Source: Zygnema cylindricum (taxonomy: Eukaryota > Streptophyta > Zygnematophyceae > Zygnematales > Zygnemataceae). Taken from it: a stretch of DNA of 64,000 nucleotides. Shown here piece by piece: positions 10,559-22,559 of the stretch. Numbering within the stretch: the stretch's first letter is position 1; each line of letters begins with the position of its first letter. The notes below the pieces were generated by a model, which did no database searches, was not told where the DNA came from, and was given only the letters and a program-made list of their open reading frames with translations. A program made the translations under genes and the position numbers. The stretch lies in NCBI GenBank assembly GCA_037447655.1, contig JBBHKE010002627.1:1-64000 (forward strand), read 5' to 3'.

Positions 10559-11625
10559 GGGTGGCGTTCCATCAGATGAAAAGTGAGGTTTCTTTACAGA
10601 AATCGGCTCCGTACGACGCCGTATCTTCTTTTTTGTTTTTATACGCGAACAACATTACAGAGATTCTTGCCAAATCTTGCCAATATTCTCCAAAGGTCTG
10701 GGAGGTAACAATGACCGTTGGATTTGTTTTCGCGAAGCATTCGCTTCCAAAGTTTTTGAAATGGTGATGTACCTCGTAGTAAATTACAATGGTGATGTAC
10801 CTCGTAGTAAATTACCATTTACAGAAACTTTGGGCCGCGACACGTTGGATAATGAGCATACGTGTCATTATGTGAGCCAACAGAAATAAAAAAAAATCGG
10901 AATTTGTGTATGCGTTACAACATCCAACAAAATCGCAAAAGTTATCTTGTAACAGACTTTCGTCACGCTATTTATGAATCCACCCATGCGTCACACTATT
11001 TGTGCCCACGCTCATCTGTCACACCATTTCTTGCTACGCATTTCCGTTACAGCTTTCCTTCCAACCTTTTAGCTTCATTGCTTCCCGCCCTTTCGCACAT
11101 CTTTACAACTTCATGGTTTCCCGCGCATATATCCGTCTTTAAATTTTTGTTTTCGGATTTTAGGATTACAATTGGAAACTGACAACCGAATTGAGTTTTT
11201 CAAATTCAAACGAAATATGCTGCCATTGGCATTTTCAAAAATTAACATGTACAGAAGTAACTTATCTATAAATAGGGAACATATGATAAGAAGCTTCACA
11301 TGTTTATTAATTCGTGGATTGTCAGATTGCAGATGTAGGTTAAAATTATCTATATTTTAGGCTTTACCATGTCTTTTGTAGGCGGCAATTTTAACCCTTT
11401 TTGCTTTTTTGCGCAAGTACATGGCACGCAAATAATGGCTTCAAGTCAAAGCTGGTCGGCGCGATATATTTTTGTAGATTTTGTGTATCAGATGGTAAGT
11501 TACGTGGAGCCACTCTTTTTTGTACACGTGGATTACAGACTCTGCGCGATAGTACACTGATCAAAATGTAACATTCTGTAATGTTGGCCGTACGTTTACA
11601 GAAATTTCCTGATGGAACGCCACCC
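10559..11625. mobile_element. Palindrome-family TIR element, 1067 bp
   Basis: The ends GGGTGGCGTTCCATCAG and inverted ...CTGATGGAACGCCACCC match. TTA lies on the left (10556-10558) and TGA on the right. The hairpin position (10759-10820) holds two direct copies of a 28-bp unit (ATGGTGATGTACCTCGTAGT...) bracketed by AAATGGT/ACCATTT. It is about 340 bp longer than the 6517 copy. Extra sequence lies at about 11020-11400. No transposase frame is seen. Confidence 0.7.
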
Positions 11626-11943
11626 TGATGTGACAAACGTCTTGGCAAAGTGACTCGTAGCTTCCGTACGTATGTACACACGTGCGCATTTGGAAATTCG
11701 TATCTTCTATCTTGTTTAGCATTGTGCCACGTGTTTAAATGTAGATCGCAATTGTAATGCGTGCCACAAAAGTTTCACGCCTTCAGGGGACTAATTTTTT
11801 GCCTACCAATTTTGTTGCTGGTGACAAACAAAAAAAAGCGGCGGCAACCTTATTGATCGTCATACATCCGTACAATAAAGTACAGCGCTGTACTCTACTG
11901 TAGCTCCCGGTTCGTAGGGTACAGTATTGTACCGTACGCTACT
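11626..11943. repeat. Duplicated flank, copy 2 (no hAT insertion)
   Basis: Nearly identical to 7241-7558. After ACGCTACT it runs on into TCCATGTTG, so this copy shows the site before the hAT relic entered the other copy. Confidence 0.75.
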
Positions 11944-13560
11944 TCCATGTTGTTTTTTCATACTCTTTTAGAATGACAAATGACGATTTTTCTTTTCATT
12001 TCTTATGCATGTGAGACGCTTGCAAAATGCCAAAACACACGTACATTCGTCTCAGAGTGGTCAAAGAAGATACGAATTTACTTTTTACAGGTACCACTTC
12101 GTAAATGAACACAGAAATTACAACTGTATTGTACCAAGTCGTTGGTAGTAACTGCTAAGTCCGGAAAATCTGTGCTAAAGACATTTCCATTGATATAGCA
12201 GGACTGTCCTTAGCGGTCATTATCCATAAATCATAACCGAACTACAGTATAAAAACGAAAATGTCCGTACCAAAAGTACAAACTCTTTTTGATGTACAAA
12301 TTTCGAACTATCTAACATTCTAACTTCCAATTGTCAGTCCCGGAGCGTCTCGGATTTCCAGAAAGTCTAATTCCGGACTTCCATTACTGTAGCGGTTTAA
12401 GTAAATGTACGGATACGTTTACCGATTGCCGTATCTTCCATTAGGTCGCGTCCGTTAGCCCTTCTCGCCCCGAAGGGGGGTAGGGGTTCTTTCGTTTTCC
12501 GTACGTTATTTTTGTACGACAGCTCTGTGGACCCCCACCTCCCTCCAAACATATCGCGGTAATTTTTGTTGGTCCCAGAGCGATATATCGAGCTCTTTGA
12601 CGTTTCGATATTCGATACATCGAATATCGAATTTATCGCGATAAACATTTTCACGACACAACATAAAAAATTAGTAGAAAGAGGATATGATATAGCATGC
12701 ACCATCAAAATATCACGTCTCATAATCCGTAGCGTACTTTGTAGCACGAAAATACAATATCCGAGTCTGGACTACGCATTTTTTTTTTCTCTTTTTTTCA
12801 TTAATCATTTTGTACCTTCTCTTAATGGAGTCAATAAGAGCAGATTAAAAATCATGCTTGAAGCAAACCTGACCACAAAGTTGTCACATTTTACGAGGAT
12901 ATGATGTCATCAATTCCCACTTGAAGCAAACATGACCTGCGGTCGCTACCCCTCCAAGTATTGTTACGAATCATGCGCACACGTTTCTTAACAACAACAT
13001 TGTGTCCAATTCGCAGTCACATCGCGCTAATAAACTATTGCATCTCTCACCTATGTGCCTTATTTTGGTTTTTGTACCACGGAGGCTTGTGTTGAAATGT
13101 TGAACATCGTAAAAGAGTCTTAAAGCAAACAACCTGAATGTAAGATTTCTACATGCGTACGAATTTAAGATTTTTACGTACATACTATTAATTTTGGGAA
13201 CTGTGTTGTAGTTTTTTAATACCAAAAATCTCTTCCGTGAAGGTCAATGTGAAGGTAAATGGAGTGTGAGTGGATATCTTATGGCAATGACTCCTTTTTC
13301 GAAGGTCACATGGTCTATACGATACGTAAGGTCCAACGCTTGTACATCATGGAGTTTATCTCAATTTTTCATATGTAGTAATTATACACAGTCATTTATA
13401 CGTTTGAACCATGTACGAAACGATACGAAAACGTATGACATCCTATGAACAACCTAATTTTTTTGTGGAGGTTCACCTGTAACTTCGCATTAAGATGCTA
13501 CGTAAGCCTATGCGCATTTAACATTTGTGACAAAAATGTGGAAGAAGCACACGCCAACAA
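11944..13560. other. No gene seen; fragment of the hAT-type MITE
   Basis: At about 12580-12665 the words TCGATATTCGATACATCG, ATCGCGATAA and CGACACAACA resemble the right end of the hAT-type MITE at 2113-2549. Nothing else is recognised in this stretch. Confidence 0.35.
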
Positions 13561-13639
13561 TTGATATTAGAGTCCATTTAGTATTAACTACATTAACGTA
13601 GTTATGTTATGAGACACTTACTCAAAGTAAGTTGTTGTT

Positions 13640-13770
13640 GTTGTTGTTGTGAACAATAGTTTATAATTTCTTATGTAAAAAAACCCTTATTGAAATACTT
13701 TATCAGTGTTGTGAACAACAACTTATGATTTTGTGTTTTAAAAAACACTTCTTGGAATGCTTTATCAGCG
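13640..13770. repeat. Imperfect ~63-bp duplication
   Basis: Two units share GTTGTGAACAA, TTATGATTT-like, AAAAAACACTTCTTG-like and GCTTTATCAG words. They are preceded by a (GTT)n run at 13630-13650. Confidence 0.4.
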
Positions 13771-14430
13771 ATGAGTAGTGTAGTGCACAAAAATAAAAAG
13801 CAGTGAAACACTAAAACCATATTCTAAGGGTCGTCCACCGCGATATTTATTTTTCAGTGTATCGGAGAAACATTCTGTTTAAATATCGCTCGGGATTGCT
13901 AATCAATATATTAATCCGATATTTTGTCGATAAGAGGCTACAGAATTACAGATACACAAGACCATGTGTACAGTAGTGAGAAAAGGGAATTCATTTTATC
14001 CACAGGTCCGAAAACACAAGCGGACGGTCATAATCCCCTCCGCACGATAAGAAGGTAAATCACAAAATATGCAACGGAAAGAAAACAAAACGTACAGCAC
14101 CTTTTGTCAGAAACTCAGAAGTCAGAACACTCACCACAGCCGCCAGTGGCTTTTGCATTTTGCCGTACTGAATCGAGGCGAATATAGAAACAAAACCCTA
14201 CATCACCTTTTGAATTATTACATCACGTTTTGAACCTTACATCATACTTCGTACTTTTCGGTTAAACACCTGTTTGGCTGTTTCTCTAGGTCAAATCACT
14301 TGGTACATCACCTGATGCAAACATTTTCTGATTCGCTCTCCTACTTCATTTTGGTCTCCAGTACTGTATCTTAGCCTTGCTTCTGATTTCTGCTATTAGT
14401 TCTCGCTGTCAGTTCCTTGCTTTTAATTTT
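13771..14430. other. No gene seen
   Basis: Noncoding, with scattered TACATCACCTTTTGAA-like repeated words at 14195-14310. This could be the far side of the truncated copia element, but no long terminal repeat was recognised. Confidence 0.35.
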
Positions 14431-14432
14431 AG

Positions 14433-14492
14433 CTGTCAATTTTTGCTGCCACTTTTTGCTGCCACTTTTTGCTGCCACTTTTTGCTGCAAGC
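14433..14492. repeat. ~14-bp tandem repeat
   Basis: Four units of GCCACTTTTTGCT lie in tandem immediately beyond the truncated end of the copia element. Confidence 0.7.
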
Positions 14493-14528
14493 ATATACAG
14501 CCGTTTGTTAATAATACTAGCCGACATT

Positions 14529-17500
14529 TTAACTTTTGCAGCCAATATTACATGCTCTTGTATGCATACACTTTATTATAACAGTCGTATCCATGGCTTC
14601 TTTATCCTTTTCCTCTAAACAGCTCGACAGTAGACTTTCATCCTTAGGAATAACAAAATGCAGGCTTGCCTCAACAAATGAAAGGAAAAAAAAACATTTT
14701 TTGCAGCTACAAACCTTATCATTATTCTTGCTTTGCAGTGTATTGCTTCTGATCTGGAGTACAAGGGTCTCTTCTAGTTCTCTATGCAAAAAGGTCGTAT
14801 TTACAACCATCTGATGAATTTCCATATCTTCTATAGCAGCTAGGGACAGCAAAATCCTAACTGTCGGAAATCTTACAACCGGAGAAAATGTTTCTTTAAA
14901 ATCGATTCCTTCCTTTTGATTATACCCCTTTGCCACAATTCTGGCCTTATAGCGTTCAATGGTGTTATCGGGATTTAACTTCACCTTGAATACCCATTTG
15001 CTGCCGGTCGCCTTTCGGTCTAGAGAAAGTTCCACAAGCTCCCATGTTTGGGCCTCCATGATCGACTTCATTTCGTCGTTTGCTGCCTCGATCCAGTGAT
15101 TCCGCTCTGGTGATGAGAAGGCCTCTTGGATGGTCAAGGGCTCCCCTGAGGCTGCCGAGTAGGCAAAGTGAGAGCTTGCTTGCAGGCGGCTGCTGGATCT
15201 TCTTCCCCCCGAAAATTCTGAGGCTGAGATCGTCGGGTGCCGCGCATTGGGCTGATTGCGCTATTTGCTATCCGTGTGTATTGACTGCTGGTGGTCCGGT
15301 TGGAACTCAACTGGATGAGGAATTCGGAGAGAGTCTAACTCTGGAGTCACCAGCGGAGAATGTTGCACCTGCGGGACAATTTCCTGCATGCAATCTAAGA
15401 TGACATACTCCTAAACTTTTTGCTGCTTTTGCTGCTCTGTCATTTGAAATAAATTTATCGAGTCTAGTTCCTCATTGAGAATGATATTCCTTGCTACAAC
15501 TATTTTTTGCCTCTCAAATTGAAAGACTTTGTAACCTTTAGAGTGATCATCATATCCTAACAAAATACCTGTTAATCCCTTCGGTTCCAATTTCCATCTG
15601 TCCGTAGACGTATCCAAGATAAAGCATTGACTACCAAAGACTTTGAAATGGCTAACATCTGGTTTGCTACCTGTCCAGATCTCGTAAGGAGTAGGTTCTA
15701 CTGATCTTAATCCTATTCTATTCTTAATATAAGCCGCACAATTTAGAGCCTCAACCCAAAATTTCGGATTCACATTTTTATCCGCGGGCATTGACCTAGA
15801 GCTCTCCGTGAGAGTTCTATTTAATCTCTCCGACACCCCATTTTGTTCCGGGGAATATGGAACAGTCAGTAGATGACTTATACCTTCCTCGAGTAAAAAG
15901 GTTTCAAATTTCTTTTGATGTATATTCACCACCATTGTCCGATCTGAGCTGCAAAATAGGGAAATCATGAAGTTTTTCAACATATGATTTATAGTGTTTG
16001 AAGTGACCAAACACTTCACTCTTCTCTTTTATGAAGTAAACTTTTGTAAAATTGGAGAAATCATTTGTGAATGTGACCATATATTTCATTCCCCCGACAG
16101 ATGGAACCTTCGCAGGATCAAAAACACCCGAATGAATTTGTTGTAAAAGTTTTGTGGACCGATGCTCAGACTCTTTAGGAAATGGTAGTATGTGGATTTT
16201 GCCGAAAGCGCAGCCATCACATGTTTTGACCGGCTGATTTGTGATTGATGCACCTTCTATTTTTCCAGCAAGGACCATCTTTCTCAAACTATCATAGTTA
16301 ACATGGCCTAATCTTTTATGCCAAAACTCATCTGAATGCAAAACACCGGAGTACAGAACATCATTCTCCTTGGTATTAGCCATATCCATTCGGTACATCT
16401 TGCTAGTATCTCTTGTACCTGTAACTGCGACTTTGCCATTCTTGCTAACAACCTGTCTACCATTTTTCAAATTAACCTCAAAGCCTTTACTCTCTACCAA
16501 AGACGTATAAAACAGATTTTTCTTAAAGTCAGGCACAAACAAGACATTGTGAAGAGTTCTTTCAGTTGCTTTGCCCTCCACATCCACTAGCAAAGACACA
16601 TCACCCACAGCACGAGTCTGAACACTCATTCCACAAGCATAATAAATATTTTTCTCCGGCGTTGTTTTCAGATTTTTGAAGATGGCTTTGTTCCAGCACA
16701 TATGGGCTGACGCTCCTGTATCCATTATCCATCCAAGGTCCTTCGCGCCCTCCATCGCTGCCGCCATAGCGAATAGATCCGTTTCATCCTCCTCAAAAAA
16801 TGTCAAAGTCTCATTCTGGAGTGATGAAGATGCCGAAAACAGTGCATTTCCACGAGGTGTAGACCCCGTGAAGTTTTTGTAAAACTGACTTTGTTGCCAA
16901 CCCGGCCTGTATAAACCTGTATCGTTAGCTTTTTTAAGCTTGGGACAAAATTTGTATCCATGACCTCTCTCACTACAATAAAAACATGCATTGTTGGATT
17001 GTCTATTCCCACCCTGATTAAACTGTCTGAACTGATTAAACTGATTTCTTTGCTGATGAAACTGTCCTTTCCTCTCAAAGTCTGAATTAAAAGCCTCTAC
17101 CTGCTCAACATTGAGAATATTAGATGTAGCTTCCTCTTCTAGCAAAATATTAATGGCTAACTGTAAAGTCCAACTAGCTTTATCTTTCTGTTTGAGCATA
17201 TCAGCTGCTCCTTTCATACTACGAGAGAGACCCCTCATGAGCAACGCTGCCTGTTGAAACTGAGGAAACTCCCCACCTGCACAAGCATGTGCATCTACAA
17301 GGATGCAAAAATTGTTAGAATATTGAGCCATTGTACCGCGAGTGTACTTATAGTCCCAAATTTTTCCAGCCTATAAGAGTTCTTCCTGGACATTAGCTTT
17401 CATGTCATTTTAAGGGATTTATCAATATACTTCATTTTATAGACATAGCTAAGTCCTCAGATATACAGAATTTCAGAATAGAACGAGCTTGCGTAATTTT

Positions 17501-17707
17501 CATAGACCATGCCGGATCTGATTCATCCAGAGAACCATCCAATATGTCCAAGAGATTGACATTCTCAAAATGTGTCTCCACCATGTCCGCCCAGTAAACA
17601 TACTTTTCCCCCAAAAAGATAGGAATTCTTGATGACAGACCCATAACCTGTTGTTCTACGACCACCGGTGCAGGTGGAGGAGCAGCAGTAGTGGTAGAAG
17701 TAGACAT
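14529..17707 (-). mobile_element. Ty1/copia retrotransposon, frameshifted and 3'-truncated
   Basis: Read on the minus strand: Gag start at 17707; Gag with zinc knuckle CFYCSERGHGYKFC (about 16955-16995); protease WIMDTGASAHMC (about 16700-16735); GAG-pre-integrase FWHKRLGHVNYDSL; integrase with LRSDNGGEY and SPEQNGVSER (the expected first Asp before the GGMKYMV segment reads Gly, as IHSGVFD); then reverse transcriptase WVFKVKLNPDNTIERYKARI...FSPVVRFPTVR (about 14800-15135). The reading breaks near 17335-17430, 15904-16019 and 15140-15410. The protein loses copia similarity near 14780, so most reverse transcriptase and all RNase H are missing. The order Gag-PR-IN-RT identifies copia. The copy is dead. 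Confidence 0.9.
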
Positions 17708-17973
17708 GATACACTCTCAGAAGCTATCAAGAATTCTATCAAACAGTTGTTTTCAAGTGCTCACCAAATCTTATACAAGCATCCAAACCTCACAAAACTC
17801 TATCAGAATATAGAGTAGCATAAACACTGACAACTCCCAAAGTTTCAGCACAATTGACTTGACAACACTCAAAATATAATACTCAGAAGTTTCCTTAAAA
17901 CTGTCTGCAGTTTACTACTTGGAAGTTTGGATACATAATGTGTTTTGAGTCCTAAGTCTTATACTTGTGTTGT

Positions 17974-17988
17974 ACCGGCGATACCAGT
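17974..17988 (-). promoter_or_regulatory. Candidate copia primer-binding site
   Basis: The minus strand reads TGGTATCGCCGGTAC about 270 bp upstream of the Gag start. Copia primer-binding sites commonly begin TGGTATC, complementary to the 3' end of initiator tRNA; only the first seven bases fit. The bases before it in the minus sense (ATACAC) could be the end of a 5' long terminal repeat. Confidence 0.4.
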
Positions 17989-17989
17989 G

Positions 17990-18310
17990 TATTTGAGAGG
18001 TTTGTCAAGCTACCAAGCTAATACTAATCTGTCGAGCTACCACTGAGCTACCACTAAGCTACCACTGAGCTACCCACAAAGTTGAGGTCTGTTAACTTGA
18101 TTCATATCAATCGCAGCTGCGTTGTCCCATACCGAATCATATCCAAGATAACAGCCGCTGCGTTGTCTGTACGGATCATATCCAAAGTAACCGTAGCTGC
18201 GTTGTCCTTTCTGTGTCGCAGCTTTGCTGTTGCGTTGCACTGTCTGCATAGCAGCTACGCTGCTTTGTCTACATAGCAGTTGCGTTGACCTGTACTGTAC
18301 TCAAGTGATG
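17990..18310 (-). repeat. Possible copia 5' LTR region with internal tandem repeats
   Basis: It contains four CTACCACTGAG-like units (18018-18075) and about five ~45-bp units with GCTGCGTTGTC (18110-18290). No second copy of this stretch was found in the window, so the LTR call rests only on position next to the candidate primer-binding site. Confidence 0.3.
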
Positions 18311-18394
18311 ACACATATCCTTTAAACTACAAATTACTACCTTTCTACCGTTCTACTAATATACCAAGACTTAAAGCTTTCCAAAATCAACACT

Positions 18395-18588
18395 CTTTGG
18401 TGTCGTGGAAGTACGTCACATCATATTAGCGTCGCATATTTGACACGATACTGTAGTTAGCTATTCATTTCGCAAATCATAAGTAACGCGACAAAGCGTT
18501 GCAAATCTTACACGGTAGTACAATATTCATTTCGCAAATCTTAGGGAACGCGACAAGCGTCGCAAATCTGACACCGTACACTGCTAAT
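18395..18588. repeat. 62-bp repeat block, two units plus leader
   Basis: A leader (GTCGTGGAAGTACGTCACAT) is followed by two units carrying CGCAAATCTTAGGGAACGCG and GCGTCGCAAATCTGACAC. The same leader and units, with different copy numbers, occur at 21885-22001 and 32318-32640. The unit contains the small stem GCGAC-AAAGC-GTCGC. Confidence 0.75.
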
Positions 18589-18589
18589 A

Positions 18590-18850
18590 GCTATTAGGGT
18601 AGTATACGGTAATTCCGTCCCTCTTTTTTTTTATTATTCTCCAATAGCAATGCTTATTCTGTTTTTTTTTGTACGTCGCTTAGGGTTATGTTCCAAGTAC
18701 CTCACAAAACAAAAGTACGTTGTCGGTTAAATAGTGTGGTGTACAGTACGCATCACGGTATCAGACCTTACAAAATTGTACCTTTTTAAGTGAAAAAGTA
18801 TATTTAATGAGTTTTAGTAACTGCGCACGCATGAGAACATGCGCTCTCAA
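18590..18850. mobile_element. Left part of a CACCG-type MITE
   Basis: It starts after the TA in the 62-bp repeat (GACACCGTACACTGCTAATAG). It carries the family interior TTAAATAGTGTGGTGTACAG and CTTTTTAAGTGAAAAAGTA. It is truncated where the hAT relic begins. Confidence 0.5.
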
Positions 18851-18899
18851 AAGGGGATAAAAGCGGGTTGTAAATTATCAAGTTCGCACATATTCGACC

Positions 18900-20523
18900 A
18901 ACAACCACGTTTAGATTGTGTGAACGTCCTACTGTGTGAGCGTTGTCGTGACTGATAGTGGCTCTAACATGTGTGCGACGGAAGGTCTACCGAGTATGTT
19001 TACTTTGATACCTTGCGCGGACCACAAAATTGGAACAATGGTGACAACGATCTTGAATAAGAGCGGAACTTCTAAAAAAGGCAAATATGATGTGGAAGTT
19101 CCTCATTTTTTTGATATAATTGACGCGTGTAATTCATTTGGTCACGTTTTTCAAACAGAGTAATTTACTAAATCTTTTGAAAAACACATTAAAACAAGAA
19201 AACGCAACGCGGTAGAATTCTTTGCTCCGAATGCTTAAAAGTATTTACGATGCATTCAATGAGATAAGACCAATCGCTCAAGCAAAAAATAAATTGATAC
19301 CTTTTGCTTGTATCGATAAGACTCACCTTACCGAACTTATACGATTTTTGGAAAAGTTCTAAGAAGCGACCCTAAAATTGGAGAAATTGAAAGAACCAAC
19401 TTTACATTTGGTTTCGTTTGAACTATCGTCTCTCCATAACCATTGTAAGATCAGAAAAACATCTTACAATGACGGTGAAAAATAATGCCCCGCCGATTCC
19501 CTAAACTTGCAAAAAGTTGAAACAACTTTTTGTAAAACTTGCACTACCGAAGTGGGGCCTTCATGAGTATCATATTGTCGCGGCTCTCTTAGATCCCCGA
19601 CAAAAACAAAAGCTTGAAATAACTGGGGTATCTAAAACCGAAATTGAAAGCGCAAGGGTCAAACTTCGAGAACTCGCAAACGACCTCGGTGATGACGTTG
19701 ATTTCGGTAGTCCTCAACATATCACAAAAAAACAAAAAACATCGCAAAGTAAAGACGGTTTCCACAATATTTTTGGTGAGAGCGATGTTCAAAATGAGGT
19801 TCTTATTACCACCGACAAAAAAACGCTCGTTAACGACGAAATGAAACGTTATTTTGGTTTAAAATTAACCAACGACGAAATATTGAACTTTGACATACTT
19901 AAATGGTGGAAAAAAAATGTACGTGCGAAAGATGGAGGATTTCCTATTCTAGCCGGTGTTGCTATATCTATTATAGCTATTCCGACTTCTAACTCCATGT
20001 CTGAATGCAATTTTTCGGATGTCGGGAACACGATAACAAAGAAGAGGAGCTCACTAGTTGCTTCAATTGTTTGTGATCTTTTGTGTGTTAGATCCAACCG
20101 AGATCTTCTAAATGCATAGTTTTTTTTTTTTTTTTGGGGTTCTAATTGTTGTTGTTTTTTTAGTATTAGTTATCATGTTTTTTTTTCCTTTGAAATTTTT
20201 GTTGTATTTCACAATTTTTCTAGTGTTATTCTGTCTTTTTTTTTAAACTGGAGTGTTTATTTTTATCAAATTACCAAAGTGTCGTATGTATACCAAATTT
20301 AGGTTTATAGATTTTTGTGTAGTTTTAAGTTTGAGGTTGAGATTTTGTACAATAGAGTCGAAAATAGAACGAGTTTGTTCATTGTTTATTTATATATTTG
20401 ATACTACAAAATATTTTTTGTTTTTTTTGCTCATCACAATGTGTTTTTTGTCAATTAATTTTTCTATGTGAAAACTTTTTTTTTTTAAACATACATAATT
20501 GAAAATTTACCTTTTTTGCATAA
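18900..20523 (+). mobile_element. hAT transposase relic, C-terminal half
   Basis: The segment 18936-19163 reads VVTDSGSNMCATEG, the hAT D-box region. After frame breaks, 19517-20119 gives a 200-residue C-terminal frame. It has LLDPRQKQKL and ends in the dimerisation motif (LAGVAISIIAIPTSNSMSEC...). The noncoding tail 20119-20523 ends CCTTTTTTGCA and is shared with the minus-strand relic at 7559. The N-terminal half is missing, and the left boundary abuts a truncated MITE. The frame after 19517 is intact, so decay may be recent. Confidence 0.8.
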
Positions 20524-20920
20524 CATAGTATCGTAGTCGAAAGAAAAACCGTCCAAAAATTGTAGCGATTAAATTAGATTTGCGAGTGAATAAACATTAA
20601 TATAAGGGTTTAAGCATTAATATAAGAGTTACACGCAAAATTAGGAACAAATCCCTTGAAGGAGGTGAATTTCGAGGAAAAAAATATTCGTAAAGGGAGA
20701 TTGCAAAAAGACAAAATAGTAAAAAGAAGAGGTACACGAGCTGTTTTTTTGCAAAGGGAGATGTACCACTACACCACTCATTGTTATTAGTATTAATAAG
20801 TCTCTACTACTTATAGCCGAAAATCACAAAATATAGCTAACAACATTGTTTAAATACGTGGACTATAACCTGCCACGTCTCCTTGCATTAAATAGTATTA
20901 TTAATCAAAATTTTCCATTT
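20524..20920. other. No gene seen
   Basis: Noncoding, with two GCATTAATATAAGRGTT units at about 20597-20630. Nothing else is recognised. Confidence 0.4.
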
Positions 20921-20926
20921 ACACTA

Positions 20927-21064
20927 CACCGAGAATCGTAATTAGCGTTATTAACGCTAATTCCGTCACCACGAATCTTGACCCAAAACCTTAAAAAGAG
21001 TAAATAACTCTAAATTTTTCTTTACATTATTCAAGGTACTCTTTGAATCAGCGTTAACAACTGT
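20927..21064. mobile_element. Left fragment of a CACCG-type MITE
   Basis: After TA at 20925-20926 it reads CACCGAGAATCGTAATTAGCG and the subterminal palindrome AGCGTTATTAACGCT. It runs into another MITE start at 21066 without its own right end. Confidence 0.55.
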
Positions 21065-21065
21065 A

Positions 21066-21680
21066 AACCGCGAATCGTAATTAGAGTAATAAAAAAATTA
21101 GAGGAAAAAAACCAAAAAAAATAATTAGAGTAATGAACTCTAATTTATGTGATAGAACCTTTTCACAGAGGAAGTTTACTCTAATTTATTTAAGTACTAT
21201 ATATTGGGTTATGTCGGCAATAAATTTCCGCGCTGAAATTATGAACACTAAACTACGTAGGCGTACAAAATTTGTCAGTCCGTATAGTTTTGATGTCGTT
21301 ACGACGTTAGTAATATTTGTCGCGCTGAATGTCAGTTAGTGTTCACACTGACGACGATGCTGTCGATTGACGAAAGTTATGCGAACGGCTTTTTTTCGAT
21401 GTGATTCATTTTTCGTTTAGTGCGATTCCACGTGTGATCACAATTCTATTAAATCATTATTTGTACCTTTTCACTTAAAAAAGTACAACTTTGCACGGTC
21501 GAATGTCGTCCGTACTCCACACTATTTAAAACGAACCTATACTACAATTTTTTACGATTATTAAACTTACCTAAATAAGAATAATGAAAAAATTAGAATC
21601 GTCTACTCTATCTGATGTGTTAGAGTCGAAATTTCGAGCGACCGAATTAGAGTAATTTACTCTAATTATGATTCGCGGTG
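21066..21680. mobile_element. CACCG-type MITE, 615 bp
   Basis: The left end AACCGCGAATCGTAATTAGAG follows TA (21064-21065). The right end ...CTCTAATTATGATTCGCGGTG precedes TA (21681-21682). The interior carries the 1619-2101 motifs in inverted order (GTACTCCACACTATTTAAAA, GGTCGAATGTCGTCCGTAC). Confidence 0.7.
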
Positions 21681-21884
21681 TAGTATAGCTCCATTATAAA
21701 TAGTGTGGATAACGTACAGAACTGTATCGTATTAACGAAAATGTACAAAAAATTATTTGATACATGCCGTTATGATGTACCTGCGTTTTCACAATCTGCG
21801 TAGTGCAAACGTCATAATGACGTGAAACTGTACGTTTTGACAGAGTGCGTTTTTACAAACCGCGTAGTGAAAACGTCATAATAC

Positions 21885-22001
21885 TTTGTACTCTTTGGTA
21901 TCGTGGAAGTACGTAACATCATGATTAGCCACGCAAATCTGACACGGTTCATTTCGCAAATCATAGGGAACGCGACAAAGCGTCGCAAATCTGACACGGT
22001 A
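21885..22001. repeat. 62-bp repeat block, one unit plus leader
   Basis: The leader ACTTTGTACTCTTTGGTATC and one unit are cut at GACACGGTA by the MITE at 22002. The unit resumes at 22474 with TAGTACATTACTTATTTC. Confidence 0.75.
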
Positions 22002-22473
22002 CACCGCGAATCGCTATTAGCGTACATGACGCTAATTGGGGTACCTCTTTTTTTTCGGCAAATTCTCAAATAGAATAAAGTACGCTAAATGTTTCTGAAC
22101 GTTATTTGAGGTACCTGTCTCAATACGGTTCATAACTGTAATTTAGTGCCCATTTAAATAGTGTGGTCTACGGACTGTCAGATCTGAACTATTTCGTACC
22201 TTTTTAAATTTAAAAGTACAAAAAATATAATAATATATAATTGCGTAAATATTTTCCGGCATAAGCAGATGTCAAAAAAACGCGACGGGGTACGATTTGA
22301 ACAATTTCGTAAATCTACATTTTTTAGTGTGGACATATTATGTGCCGAAAATTTTTACAAAGCAGTTTACAAATTAGAGTACATGATAAATTAGTACCAA
22401 GGTGTACCCGAAAAAACACAATTTACCGTAAAGTACGCTAATTGTTTCATTACGCTAATAGCGATTCACGGTG
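22002..22473. mobile_element. CACCG-type MITE, 472 bp, inserted in the 62-bp repeat
   Basis: The ends CACCGCGAATCGCTATTAGCG and inverted CACCGTGAATCGCTATTAGCG are flanked by TA at 22000-22001 and 22474-22475. The uninterrupted repeat unit at about 32575 reads GGTAGTACAATATTCATT with a single TA, a second empty-site comparison within the window. The interior is shared with 23424-23914 (TCAAATAGAATAAAGTACGC and others). Confidence 0.85.
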
Positions 22474-22559
22474 TAGTACATTACTTATTTCTCAAATCTT
22501 AGGGAACGCGACAAATCGTAATTATTGGCTTTCATACGTCGTACATTGGTTAATTTTGT

